Shown here: in pieces, positions 7,921 to 16,345 of the stretch
Position numbering within the stretch: the stretch's first letter is position 1
How the letters are laid out: each line of letters begins with the position of its first letter
DNA from: Aliihoeflea sp023389195
Lineage (GTDB): Bacteria; Pseudomonadota; Alphaproteobacteria; Rhizobiales; Rhizobiaceae
NCBI GenBank assembly: GCA_023389195.1
Contig: JAEWET010000028.1
Coordinates: 1 to 64,000 of the forward strand
Length of the DNA: 64,000 bases
Direction: 5' to 3'
The notes under the pieces: model-generated
What the model was told of the DNA's origin: nothing
The model's input: the letters and a program-made list of their open reading frames with translations, nothing else
Databases searched by the model: none
Made by a program: the position numbers and the translations under genes

Positions 7921-9199
7921 TGCGCTCTCCCTCGAAGCTGCCCGTACCGTTGCCCGCGCCGCGCTGGCCGTTCTGGCGGCCGCTCTCACCACCTTCATGA
8001 GCGAAGCGCTCGCCGCCGCGCTCGAAAGCGCCCTGTTGTCCCTGCTGGCCCTGCGACTGCATCTGGGCGGATGGCTGCTGGGTGACCGTCACGCGGTCGA
8101 TTTCGATGCCGAGCCCGCGCAGGGCCTTGGCGATCTCGTTCGAATCCGCAGCGAGTTTGGACGTTGCCTCGCGCGTCTCGGCCTGAAGCTCGACGCGCAT
8201 TTCGCCGCCCTGCAGCGAAAGCTTTGCCGTCACGACGCCGAGCTCCAGCGGGTGAAGCTGGATTTTCAGGACGCGCATCGGCTCGGCCGTCTGGGGCTGG
8301 CCTGCGGCGGTCGCGGCCGACCGGGCGAGTTCGGGCACCTCCTCGCCGATAGCACCCAGAACGGCCTGCGCGGGGCCCTGGAGGCTTGCGGCGAAGGCGG
8401 GGACGGTCTGGACCGACAAGGTGGCGACGGGACGCGCGGATCGATCGCCGGCGTGCGCCTCGGGCAGCGTCGCCGAGCGCGGCTGTGTGACGAGCGGCTC
8501 GGATGTCGACTTGACGGCGACATCGCGAGCGGTGGCTTCGCGCGTGGTGGGATCGGCCGGCTTCGCGTCGGCAGATGGCGTTTGCGCGCGGGCCGCGTCG
8601 CCGGTGCTGGCGCGGATAGGCTCGGAACGCATCGACGGGCGATGGCGGTCGTCGATGAGCCGTTCGTCACGGCGCGCGACGGCGGCGGCAAGGCGAGCGT
8701 CCGGGATCGTCTCGGCGGTTTCCGGTGACGTGGTGGCGGAAGGCTCGGATGCGTCGATCGGGGCCGGGGCGGGAACAGCGTTCTCGATGTCGGGAGCGGT
8801 CCCATCCGTGACGGGTGCCTCGTCGCCCCTGGGCATGCGCAGGGCGAGCCAGTCGATATGCGCGTGGCCGGGCGGGCGCAGCCTTGTTTCCTGGTCGGCC
8901 GGTGTTGCGGTCGACTTCCGATCGCCGAACTCGGGGCGTCCATCCTTGCCGTCGTCGCTGCCTGTCGATGTGGCGGCAGCGAACAGGCCTTCGATCGCTG
9001 GCTCCGCTTCGTCCGCGTCCGGCAGTACCGTGTCGTCCGGCTTTTCCTTCGACGCAATCTTGGCGTCAGTCCGCTTGGAGGGCACGTCGCGGTCGAGGAA
9101 ATCGCCGAACGCGCCGCGCGCATCGGACGTTTCCTCGCGACCGGGCATGGTGCGGGCGGAAGGGGGTTGCATGGCGGGCATGTCGACGAGGCGCATCAA
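7880..9199 (-). CDS. fliK: Flagellar hook-length control protein FliK (formerly MotD in rhizobia)
   Basis: Secreted molecular ruler that sets hook length and triggers the export switch through FlhB. The 439-residue protein has a long low-complexity, Asp/Ala/Pro-rich N-terminal part and the conserved Flg_hook domain at about residues 300-390 (MRVLKIQLHPLELGVVTAKL, then GGEMRVELQAETREATSKLA and LRGLGIEIDRVTV), ending in a Gln/Gly-rich tail. This gene was first called motD in S. meliloti and later shown to be FliK. It overlaps motC by 4 bases. Confidence 0.93.
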   Translation of the reverse strand: MMRLVDMPAMQPPSARTMPGREETSDARGAFGDFLDRDVPSKRTDAKIASKEKPDDTVLPDADEAEPAIEGLFAAATSTGSDDGKDGRPEFGDRKSTATPADQETRLRPPGHAHIDWLALRMPRGDEAPVTDGTAPDIENAVPAPAPIDASEPSATTSPETAETIPDARLAAAVARRDERLIDDRHRPSMRSEPIRASTGDAARAQTPSADAKPADPTTREATARDVAVKSTSEPLVTQPRSATLPEAHAGDRSARPVATLSVQTVPAFAASLQGPAQAVLGAIGEEVPELARSAATAAGQPQTAEPMRVLKIQLHPLELGVVTAKLSLQGGEMRVELQAETREATSKLAADSNEIAKALRGLGIEIDRVTVTQQPSAQMQSQGQQGQQGAFERGGERFAHEGGESGRQNGQRGAGNGTGSFEGERNAGESQGSRGVYI

Positions 9200-10344
9200 T
9201 TCGAACCCTCCAGAAGGCGGTCGATCGCGTCCAGCTTGGCGCGGGTCGACGAGATGTAGCTGTCGGTGTCGCTGGTCGTTTCCGGGTCGATCACGGCGGG
9301 GATCGCAATTGCCGCCTGCGGGATGTCGGGGCGGTCGACGACGGTCTGCGCGATGTCGGTCGCTGCATCGAGAAGCGCACGGTCGCCTTCCGACAGGCGC
9401 GAGCGGTCGATGGATTGCAACGTCGTCAACGTGTCCGCGACCTGCGGCGTCGCGACGCCGCCGAGATTTGAGTAGAGAAGCGCGCGCGGGTCCTGCGCCG
9501 CGTCGCGGGTCGCCAGCCGTTCGGCGAAGGCGATCATGACCGGGTCGTTGGCGATCGCTGCCTGGCGCGACATGCGCAGCGCGATCGTCTCGGCCTGTTC
9601 GGGCGTCATCCAGGCGAGGATGTCCGCCATCTCGCCGGCATCGAGGCTCGCATGCATCGCGGCCAGACCCGAGACGAAGGCTTCGGCGAACTGGCTCGCA
9701 TAAGGCGAACGCAGGAAGCGGCGCACATAGGCCGACGCAACGCGTGCGAAGACGTCCGGTTTCGATGCGCTGACGGCGATCAGCAGCGAGCGGCGCAGGG
9801 CCGCTTCCTCGACCAGCGTGCCGGGTGCGAGCAGGCGCGCGGTGTCGAGATTTGCCAGCGCCGCGTCGGGCTCGTCGTTCGACAGAACCGTTCCCTTGAC
9901 CAGCGCGACGAAGGGCGCGTGGTCGTCCAGCGTCACCGGCGAGACGGTCGCGAGCACGTCGCGCGCGGCCTGGAAATTTCCGCCGAGATAGGCGCGCAAG
10001 GCGTCGGCAAGCGGCTTGGACGGGTTTTCGGAGTCGAGCTTCGACAAGGCAAGGTCGAGCGTCACCGGGTTGCCGCCGCTCATCGCATAGACGAGCAGCG
10101 CCGAGAGGTTGCGCTGGTCGGCCAAATCCTCCGGCGTCGCGTTTCGCATGCGCTCGTCGATCATCTCCAGGAGCTTGCGCTGCATCGGCAGGGCCGCGTG
10201 GTCGCCATTGGCGATGCGGTCCTGCACGAGTTGCAGCGAGCGGATCATCTGGAAAGGCTGGAGCGCCGAACTCGCCGCCGCCGCGCCGCAGAGCGCGCCG
10301 GTCAGGGCAAGAGCGATCCCGAGCCTGGCGAGCGCGGTTCTCAT
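9196..10344 (-). CDS. motC: Periplasmic motor protein MotC
   Basis: Chemotaxis/motor protein found in rhizobia; MotC is periplasmic, binds MotB and is needed for motor rotation. The chosen ATG at 10344 overlaps the motB stop (ATGA) and gives 382 residues with a signal peptide (LARLGIALALTGALCGAAAASS). The mature part is mostly helical, starting ALQPFQMIRSLQLVQDRIANGD and containing PVTLDLALSKLDSENPSKPLADALRAYLGG. Open frame upstream of this ATG is a shadow of motB. Its folding probably depends on MotE, encoded at 17047-17544. Confidence 0.92.
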   Translation of the reverse strand: MRTALARLGIALALTGALCGAAAASSALQPFQMIRSLQLVQDRIANGDHAALPMQRKLLEMIDERMRNATPEDLADQRNLSALLVYAMSGGNPVTLDLALSKLDSENPSKPLADALRAYLGGNFQAARDVLATVSPVTLDDHAPFVALVKGTVLSNDEPDAALANLDTARLLAPGTLVEEAALRRSLLIAVSASKPDVFARVASAYVRRFLRSPYASQFAEAFVSGLAAMHASLDAGEMADILAWMTPEQAETIALRMSRQAAIANDPVMIAFAERLATRDAAQDPRALLYSNLGGVATPQVADTLTTLQSIDRSRLSEGDRALLDAATDIAQTVVDRPDIPQAAIAIPAVIDPETTSDTDSYISSTRAKLDAIDRLLEGSN

Positions 10345-11588
10345 CCTTCGACCTCGAGCAGGATCTCGATGCGGCGGTTGAGCCCGTCGAGCGGGTCCGC
10401 GACGTTCTTCAACTGCCGGTCGGCATAGCCGGCGACTTCGCCGATGCGGGTCTCGTCGAGCCCGCCGCGCACCAGCATGTAGTATGCGGCATGGGCGCGG
10501 GCGGTCGACAGGCGCCAATTGTCGTATTCGGCGCTGCGGAACGGACGGCCATCGGTGTGTCCCATGACGGAAACCTTGCCGGTTCGCTGGTCGAGCGCGG
10601 CGCCGACCTTTTCCATCGCGCGCACGAGCTGGCCGACGGGCACGGCCGAGCCGACCTGGAACATGCCGTATTCGAGATCGTCGGTGAGCGAGATCAGGAT
10701 GCCCTTGTCGACCGGGGTGACGGTGATGGATTCGTTCAGCCTGCTGTCCTCGCCGAAGGCTTCGGCAAGATCGCCGCGCAGGGTTTCGGCGATGCGTTCG
10801 GCGGCGGCGTCACGCGGTTCGGCTTCGGCCTCCTGCGCGTCCGGGCTGGCGGCGACGGGCGCCGGGGGAACCGGTGCGGCGAGGGCGGCGACGTCCTCGC
10901 CTTCCAGTTCTTCGACTGCCGGCACCTCGACGATGGCGGGTGCCTGCGGCACCGGCGGGGTCGCCTCTTCGAGAACGAGAGGTTCGGCGTCGGGCAGCGG
11001 CGGGATCGCCACCTGCTCCGACCAGAAATCGGGCGCGAACGGGTCGCGGTAGGATTCGCCGCCTTGCGCACCGGTCGCGGGGCCCGAAGTCTGCGCCCCG
11101 CCATCGCCGCGCGCCGATATGTTCTGCATCGTCGCGGTCTGCTGGGCGATCTCCGCGAGGACCGCGAAGGGATCGGCGAAGAGATGGGCGTCGCTGGTTT
11201 CGGACTGGTCGCGCTGGCCGGGCGCGCTTCCTTCCTGCGCCGGGCCCGCCATGGCGCTGCGGTCGCCCGTGGGGTTCTCGTTCTGCCAGCCGGCTGTGCC
11301 CTCGACGCTTTCCTGCGCCGAACCGCCGGAAGGCGTTTCCTGCTGCTGCGTGCTGGGGATCGGATCGGCCAGCCGCATCGGGTTGAAATAGCTCGCGACG
11401 GCGGCCTTGGTTTCCTCGGTGGTGGCGTTGACGAGCCACATGACGAGGAAGAAGCACATCATCGCCGTCATGAAGTCGGCAAACGCGATCTTCCACACGC
11501 CGCCATGATGGCCGTCGTCGTCATCGCCGCCGCGGCGCTTGACGATGATGATCTCGCGCTTGGAATCGTCGCCGTCGGGCATGCTCAT
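10341..11588 (-). CDS. motB: Flagellar stator protein MotB
   Basis: Peptidoglycan-anchored stator subunit that forms the ion channel with MotA. The 415 residues have a charged N terminus, one membrane helix (about residues 33-52, AFADFMTAMMCFFLVMWLVN) with the ion-carrying Asp at about residue 38, a long Pro/Ala/Glu-rich linker, and a C-terminal OmpA-like domain (KVSVMGHTDGRPF, WRLSTARAHAAYYML, GLNRRIEILLEVE). ATG at 11588 overlaps the fliH stop; a second ATG two codons later is possible. MotA is encoded separately at 24967. Confidence 0.96.
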   Translation of the reverse strand: MSMPDGDDSKREIIIVKRRGGDDDDGHHGGVWKIAFADFMTAMMCFFLVMWLVNATTEETKAAVASYFNPMRLADPIPSTQQQETPSGGSAQESVEGTAGWQNENPTGDRSAMAGPAQEGSAPGQRDQSETSDAHLFADPFAVLAEIAQQTATMQNISARGDGGAQTSGPATGAQGGESYRDPFAPDFWSEQVAIPPLPDAEPLVLEEATPPVPQAPAIVEVPAVEELEGEDVAALAAPVPPAPVAASPDAQEAEAEPRDAAAERIAETLRGDLAEAFGEDSRLNESITVTPVDKGILISLTDDLEYGMFQVGSAVPVGQLVRAMEKVGAALDQRTGKVSVMGHTDGRPFRSAEYDNWRLSTARAHAAYYMLVRGGLDETRIGEVAGYADRQLKNVADPLDGLNRRIEILLEVEG

Positions 11589-12217
11589 GCGATCACCTCG
11601 GACAGCGCGCCGGACCATTCGGCGAGCCGCGTTTCATAGACGGTCTCGTCGATCGAGACGGACAGGTCGGCGCCCGGCGCCTCGACGAAGCGCATGCGTT
11701 CCGACGACGCGCCCATGGCCGCGCGCAGCGGCTCGTAGAGCGAAGCGGGGCCGCGCACGACGATCTTGACGGCGTCGCTGTCCTCCAGCGCCGAGCGCAT
11801 GACCTTGACCATGCGCTCGACCGATTTGCGGCCGAGATCGTCCGACAGCACGCCCGACAGGAGGCGGGCGGCGGAGGTCGCCGTCAGGTCGACCACGCGG
11901 TCTTCCAGTTCCTGCAGGCGGGTGGCGATCGTCGCGCCCATGGTCGAGGCGAAGTCCTGGGAGAGGCCTTCCATCTCGGCGCGATGCGTTTCGGCGAGGC
12001 GTTCGAGCTCGGCCTCGTGGCGCTCAGTCAGCGAAGCGGCGATGCGCGCCTCGGTGTCGGCGACGGCGCGGTCGAGACGCGCCTGCCACTCCGCGTCGCT
12101 CGTCGCCGATCCGCGCGGCTCGGCGGCCGGCTGCGGGCGGGCGGGCCGTGGCGCGCGCGGGGCGAGGGATGCCGCGCCGAAATCCGGAAGGGCGTCGGAA
12201 AGCGCCTGCGTTCGCAT
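11585..12217 (-). CDS. fliH: Flagellar export ATPase regulator FliH-like protein
   Basis: The position directly after fliF and the composition (210 residues; Arg/Ala/Pro-rich N terminus, a long charged coiled coil EARIAASLTERHEAELERLAETHRAEM, then a C-terminal domain with SVERMVKVMRSALEDSDAVKIVVRGP and LSVSIDETVYETRLAEWSGALSEVI) fit FliH, the stator-like partner of the FliI ATPase. ATG at 12217 overlaps the fliF stop (TGATG) and is preferred; the open frame upstream is fliF read in the wrong frame. FliH of rhizobia is poorly conserved and often annotated only as hypothetical. Confidence 0.8.
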   Translation of the reverse strand: MRTQALSDALPDFGAASLAPRAPRPARPQPAAEPRGSATSDAEWQARLDRAVADTEARIAASLTERHEAELERLAETHRAEMEGLSQDFASTMGATIATRLQELEDRVVDLTATSAARLLSGVLSDDLGRKSVERMVKVMRSALEDSDAVKIVVRGPASLYEPLRAAMGASSERMRFVEAPGADLSVSIDETVYETRLAEWSGALSEVIA

Positions 12218-13848
12218 CAGGCGGCTTCCTTGTGCGCCCATTTGCGCAGGATGAGGGCGGTGCGTTCCTCGTTCAGATCGACCATGCGCGCCAGGCGCTC
12301 CTGCGGATTGGGCTTCAGCTTGCGGCGCAGATCGTCGGTGACGTTGCCGGCGGCGGGGCCGGGCAGGGCCTGCGAGGCGGCGGCCGTCGCGGCTTCGTCC
12401 GGCGCGGGCAGGCTGTTCTGGACCTCGTCGAAGGACGGGCCGGCAATGGCTTCCTGCGGGCGGGTCAGCGCGGCCGTCATCGGGCGCAGGCCGAACCACG
12501 ATACGAGGAAGACGACGATGACGAAGGCGAGCGCGTTGATCATGGTGCCGGTGTGGCGTCCTGCCGCCTCCATCCAGCTTTGCGCGACGGGATCGGCCCC
12601 TTCGATTCCGTCCATGAACTCGACGGACGAGACGGTGATGACGTCGCCGCGCGCCTCCGAAAAGCCGGTTGCGGAGGCGACGACGTTGCGGATCTCGGCG
12701 ATGCGGGCCTCGATCTGCTCGGGCGTCGGGCTTTCGCCGATGACCGAGGCGAGGCGGGCCTGGTTGACGACCACCGCGATCGACATCTTGGAGACGGAAT
12801 AGCCATTGGAGACGGTGGCGATGCGCTTGGAATTGATCTCGTAGTTCGTCGTTTCCTCGCGGCGCTCGCGCTGCTCGGAAGATTCGGGACCGGCGCCGGG
12901 CGCGGCCTGCTCTTCGGGCAGGTTCTGCTGGACGGATGCCGCCTGCGAGGCTTCGCGCTGGTTCGACTGGTCGTTGGAGCGCACGACCTGCATCGACCGC
13001 TCGACGCGGCTTTCGGGATCGAAGATCGTCTCCTCGATCTGCTGGCTGTCGGTGTTGACCTCGGCGCGGACCGAGGCGCGGAAATTGTCGTAGCCGAGAT
13101 AGGGCGAGAGGGCGCGGCGGATATTGTCCTCGACCTGCGATTCGACCGAGCGCTCGACGCCCATCGCGCGGGTCAGCGCCATGTTGTTCGGATCGTCGCC
13201 GGCGGCAAGCAACGTGCCGGCGGAATCGAGCACTGTCACGTCCTCGACCGAAAGGCCCGGAACGGCGGCGGCGACCATGTGGCGGATCGACATCGCGGCC
13301 TGCGTGGCGTCGCTGCCGGCGGTGCGGATGACGACGGAAGCGGAGGGGCGCTGTTCCTCGCGGCGGAAATTGGCGCGCTCCGACATGACGATATGGACGC
13401 GCGCGGCCTTGACGCCCGCGATCGACTGGATGGTGCGCGCGATTTCGCCTTCGAGTGCGCGAACGCGGGTCACCTGCTGCATGAAGGAGGTCAGGCCGAA
13501 GGAGCCGACATTGTCGAAGAGTTCGTAACCCGCATTTGTCGAGGTCGGCAGGCCGCGCTCGGCGAGGAGCATGCGGGCCGGGCCGGTGCGGCCGACCGGA
13601 ACCATGACGGTGGTGCCGTCGCTGGCGACGTCGAAGTCGATCCCGTTCTCGCCCAGCACCATGCCGATCTGGTTGATGTCGCCCCGGTCGAGGCCGACAT
13701 AGAGCGTCTCGTAGGTCGGCTTGTTGAGATAGAGCGAGGCCGCAATGACGGTCGCGACGACGAAGGCGCCGACACCGCCCATGATGGCGAGCTTCTGGGG
13801 GCCGAAGGCACGCAGATTGTCGAGTAGGGTCTTGAGCTGATCAGGCAA
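12217..13848 (-). CDS. fliF: Flagellar MS-ring protein FliF
   Basis: Forms the membrane-embedded MS ring on which rod, C ring and export apparatus assemble. The 543 residues carry an N-terminal membrane helix (KLAIMGGVGAFVVATVIAASLYL), the YscJ/FliF periplasmic domains (YVGLDRGDINQIGMVLGENGI, SIAGVKAARVHIVMSE) and a second helix near residue 435 (ALAFVIVVFLVSWFGLRP), then the FliG-binding tail. The start is TTG at 13848, as no suitable ATG lies upstream. A promoter box of the shared flagellar type lies at 13885-13908. It leads fliH-motB-motC-fliK-slt. Confidence 0.96.
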   Translation of the reverse strand: MPDQLKTLLDNLRAFGPQKLAIMGGVGAFVVATVIAASLYLNKPTYETLYVGLDRGDINQIGMVLGENGIDFDVASDGTTVMVPVGRTGPARMLLAERGLPTSTNAGYELFDNVGSFGLTSFMQQVTRVRALEGEIARTIQSIAGVKAARVHIVMSERANFRREEQRPSASVVIRTAGSDATQAAMSIRHMVAAAVPGLSVEDVTVLDSAGTLLAAGDDPNNMALTRAMGVERSVESQVEDNIRRALSPYLGYDNFRASVRAEVNTDSQQIEETIFDPESRVERSMQVVRSNDQSNQREASQAASVQQNLPEEQAAPGAGPESSEQRERREETTNYEINSKRIATVSNGYSVSKMSIAVVVNQARLASVIGESPTPEQIEARIAEIRNVVASATGFSEARGDVITVSSVEFMDGIEGADPVAQSWMEAAGRHTGTMINALAFVIVVFLVSWFGLRPMTAALTRPQEAIAGPSFDEVQNSLPAPDEAATAAASQALPGPAAGNVTDDLRRKLKPNPQERLARMVDLNEERTALILRKWAHKEAA

Positions 13849-13884
13849 AGGTTTCTCGCTCCGGCAGTACGGGTTGCGAGGACC

Positions 13885-13908
13885 TTATGAATTCAAGCTT
13901 GTGCGAAA
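13885..13908 (-). promoter_or_regulatory. Shared flagellar class II promoter box upstream of fliF
   Basis: Minus strand reading: TTTCGCACAAG, nine bases, ATAA; the ATAA lies 36 bases before the fliF start. This is the one copy with CGCA instead of CGCG and ATAA instead of CTAK. The fliF promoter is the known target of FtcR in Brucella, which supports reading this box as the activator site. Confidence 0.7.
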
Positions 13909-13940
13909 ATGAAATCGGGCCGCGACAAGCGCGGCCCGAT
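13904..13940 (-). terminator. Rho-independent terminator of the flagellin gene
   Basis: An 11-base perfect stem (ATCGGGCCGCG at 13914-13924 pairs with 13930-13940) with a 5-base loop, followed in the minus direction by TTCATTTT. It lies just after the flagellin stop and separates the flagellin message from fliF; its T-rich tail overlaps the fliF promoter box. Confidence 0.85.
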
Positions 13941-13965
13941 CCATGTCACATCGCGGCTGCCGCTA

Positions 13966-14751
13966 TTAGCGGAAGAGCGAGAGAACCGACTGCGAGTTCT
14001 GGTTGGCGATCGACAGCGCCTGGATGCCGAGCTGCTGCTGCGTCTGCAGAGCCGAAAGGCGAGCCGATTCGGCGTTCATGTCGGCGTCGACCAGAACGCC
14101 GATACCGCGATCAACCGCGTCCATCAGCTTGGACGTGAAGTCGAGCTGCGAGTCGATGCGCATCTTGGCAGCGCCCATTTCGGCGGCGGCGGCGCGCATG
14201 GCGTCGAGAGCGGTTTCCGTCGTGCCGGCATCGGTCGACAGGTTGGCAACTTCACCTTCGAGATCGTAGGCAGCGACGGAGATCGTGTCGACGGTGCCCG
14301 AGCCCTTCACGTAGCCGCTGACGACATCAAGATCGGCGCCCGCAGTCGACAGCAGGTTCTGGCCTTCGAAGTCGGATGCCAGGGCGATAGCGGTGATCTG
14401 TTCTGTAAGCTGCGTGATTTCCGCGTCGATCGCATCCTCGTCGACGCCGCCCTGCTCCTTGGCGATCTGCTTCGCCAAAATCTGTTCAGTCAGCTTGATG
14501 GCTTCCGTCAGACCCGTGTAAGCCGTGTCGACAACGGCAGAGCCGAAGCCAAGCGAGTCCTTGACGGCCGAGTTGACGCTGTTCTGGGCCTTCATGCCGG
14601 TCGAGATCGACCAGTAAGCCGCGTTGTCGGCAGCCGTCGAAACGCGCTCGCCGGTGGCGATGCGGTTCTGCGTCGTCGCGAGGTTCTTGTTGGTGAGCGA
14701 CAGCGTCTGGAGAGCCGTCATCGCGGACGTGTTGGTGAGAAGCGAAGTCAT
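13966..14751 (-). CDS. fliC: Flagellin, short form
   Basis: Filament subunit. The 261-residue protein consists almost only of the D0/D1 helices: N terminus with TSLLTNTSAMTALQTLSLTN, TQNRIATGERVSTAADNAAYW, and C terminus with DRGIGVLVDADMNAESARLSALQTQQQLGIQALSIANQNSQSVLSLFR-type flagellin motif. The variable outer domains D2/D3 are essentially absent; at 261 residues it is shorter than the flagellins of Sinorhizobium (about 320-400). It is flanked by a terminator and a 362-base upstream region without the class II box, consistent with a class III gene. Only one flagellin gene is present, unlike the flaABCD set of Sinorhizobium. Confidence 0.96.
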   Translation of the reverse strand: MTSLLTNTSAMTALQTLSLTNKNLATTQNRIATGERVSTAADNAAYWSISTGMKAQNSVNSAVKDSLGFGSAVVDTAYTGLTEAIKLTEQILAKQIAKEQGGVDEDAIDAEITQLTEQITAIALASDFEGQNLLSTAGADLDVVSGYVKGSGTVDTISVAAYDLEGEVANLSTDAGTTETALDAMRAAAAEMGAAKMRIDSQLDFTSKLMDAVDRGIGVLVDADMNAESARLSALQTQQQLGIQALSIANQNSQSVLSLFR

Positions 14752-15113
14752 GTTCGTTGCCCCTGTGTGTACAGAAAACTCTACGGGACATACCGGGCTT
14801 CAACCGGTGCGACGGAGCGGCATCATGCCTGTGACATCCCCTCATTTGAGCGTCAGTCCGTCGTGCCTTGTGATTCATAGGGACGAGGTCTTAACGAGGT
14901 GTTTCATGGGTTGCTTATTTTCGGGGGAAGGGGGTTTTTTCCATGAGAAGGGACCCCCACCCTTTATCCCTCCCCACAAGGGGGAGGGAGGGCATGCGCC
15001 TGGTGCTCTACCCTTCGGCTCGGTGCCAGGTTGACGGTTGGCATCGGCGCCGACGTCCTCCCTCCCCCTTGTGGGGAGGGATACAGGGTGGGGTCAATTC
15101 GGAAGAGAACCGG
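14752..15113. other. Flagellin upstream region, 362 bases without a gene
   Basis: Holds the flagellin 5 prime leader and promoter (nearest the gene) and a palindromic element (14952-15095). I could not identify a confident promoter or FlbT target in the leader. The shared box seen before five other flagellar units is absent here. Confidence 0.6.
14952..15095. repeat. Palindromic intergenic element after fliP
   Basis: Arms of about 36 bases (14952-14988 and 15060-15095) are reverse complements apart from one mismatch and one indel, with a loop of about 70 bases. The core is the same as in the 1047-1227 element, so the two are copies of one family. It follows the end of the long flagellar operon that stops at fliP and could terminate it. 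Confidence 0.85.
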
Positions 15114-15848
15114 TCAGGAAATCGACCGGACCAGACTGCCGACAAGCAGGTTCCAGCCGTCGATCAGGACGAAGAACAGGATCTTGAAGGGCAGGGCGAC
15201 GACGGTTGGCGGCAGCATCATCATGCCCATGGCCATGGTGATGGTCGCGACGATGAGGTCGATGACGAGGAAGGGCAGGACGATCAGGAAGCCGATCTCG
15301 AAGCCGCGCCGGATTTCCGAGATGAGAAAGGCGGGGACGAGGATGCGCATGTCGACGACTTCGCCCTCGGCGATCGCCTGGCCGCGCTCGGCGGCAAGGT
15401 CGGCGAAGAGGGCGAGGTCCTGGTCGCGCACGTTTCGCAGCATGAAGGCGCGGAAGGGTTCGGCGATCTCGGTGACCGCTTCTTCTTCGGTGATTTCGTT
15501 GTTGATCAACGGCTGCAGGCCGTTCTGCCAGGCCGTGTCGAAGGTCGGCGACATGACGTAGAAGGTCATGAAGAGCGACAGCGAGATCAGGATCAGGTTC
15601 GCCGGCGTCGAGGGCAGGCCCATGCCGGCGCGCAGGATCGACAGCGCGATGACGAAGCGGGTGAAGCTCGTCACCATGATCAGGATGCCCGGCGCGACGG
15701 AAAGGACCGTCAGGATGCCGAAGAGCTGGATGATGGTGCCGACCGTCGAGCCGTCGGTCTGTCCGGTCAGCGCGCCTAGGTCGAGCGTCTGGGCTCCGGC
15801 CGATCCCGTCAGCCAGAAAAAGGCGATGGCGTAAGCGAAGACTTTCAT
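15114..15848 (-). CDS. fliP: Flagellar export gate protein FliP
   Basis: Core subunit of the FliPQR export channel. The 244 residues have a cleavable signal peptide (KVFAYAIAFFWLTGSAGAQ), then the family motifs SVAPGILIMVTSFTRFVIALSILR, a periplasmic loop, and the C-terminal membrane hairpin IGFLIVLPFLVIDLIVATITMAMGMMMLPP followed by LPFKILFFVLIDGWNLLVGSLV. It is the last gene of the long operon beginning at 24828 and overlaps fliL by 4 bases. Confidence 0.97.
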   Translation of the reverse strand: MKVFAYAIAFFWLTGSAGAQTLDLGALTGQTDGSTVGTIIQLFGILTVLSVAPGILIMVTSFTRFVIALSILRAGMGLPSTPANLILISLSLFMTFYVMSPTFDTAWQNGLQPLINNEITEEEAVTEIAEPFRAFMLRNVRDQDLALFADLAAERGQAIAEGEVVDMRILVPAFLISEIRRGFEIGFLIVLPFLVIDLIVATITMAMGMMMLPPTVVALPFKILFFVLIDGWNLLVGSLVRSIS

Positions 15849-16333
15849 TCGAACAGCAGCGTCCGGATCAGGACGCCCTTCACCTTGCCGTCGGAACGGA
15901 TGCGGGCGATGTCGTCGAGGTCGGCCTTGAAGTGGCGGTAGCCCGATGCGCCCTCGATCTGATGCGGCTTGATCGTGCGCAGGAAGGCGAGGATGTCCTG
16001 ATGGACGGCTTCGCCGACGAGTTCGTCGACCTCCTGCTCGAAGAGGAGCGTGGTTTCCAACCGCGCCCAGACATCCGCCGGGGCGGCGAGGGCGGTGGTG
16101 ATGGCGGGAAGCGGCAGGAGCGCCAGGCTCGATTCATGTTCGCCCGCCACGGCGCCGGCGATCGCCTCGGCGGCTTCGGCCTTCGCGGCGCTCGCCTCCG
16201 AGCCCAGCATGTCGCCGAGAAACCAGCCGGCACCGACGGCACCCGCCGTCAGCACCAGGAAGACGATGCCGGTCACGACGGCCGAGCCGCCCTTCTTCTT
16301 CTCGCCCGTCTTGTCTTCGATCGCGATTGCCAT
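15845..16333 (-). CDS. fliL: Flagellar basal-body-associated protein FliL
   Basis: Single-pass inner-membrane protein that surrounds or supports the stator. The 162 residues have a short charged cytoplasmic N terminus, one membrane helix (about 17-40: GSAVVTGIVFLVLTAGAVGAGWFLG) and a periplasmic domain ending in the family motif FKADLDDIARIRSDGKVKGVLIRTLLFE. It lies between flgH and fliP in the operon; the fliP start overlaps its stop. Confidence 0.94.
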   Translation of the reverse strand: MAIAIEDKTGEKKKGGSAVVTGIVFLVLTAGAVGAGWFLGDMLGSEASAAKAEAAEAIAGAVAGEHESSLALLPLPAITTALAAPADVWARLETTLLFEQEVDELVGEAVHQDILAFLRTIKPHQIEGASGYRHFKADLDDIARIRSDGKVKGVLIRTLLFE

Positions 16334-16345
16334 TGCTGCGATCTC

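Noticed and set aside
12148..13827. 559-residue plus-strand open frame over fliF
   Set aside because: FliF is unmistakable on the minus strand; the antisense peptide has no domain and a biased composition.
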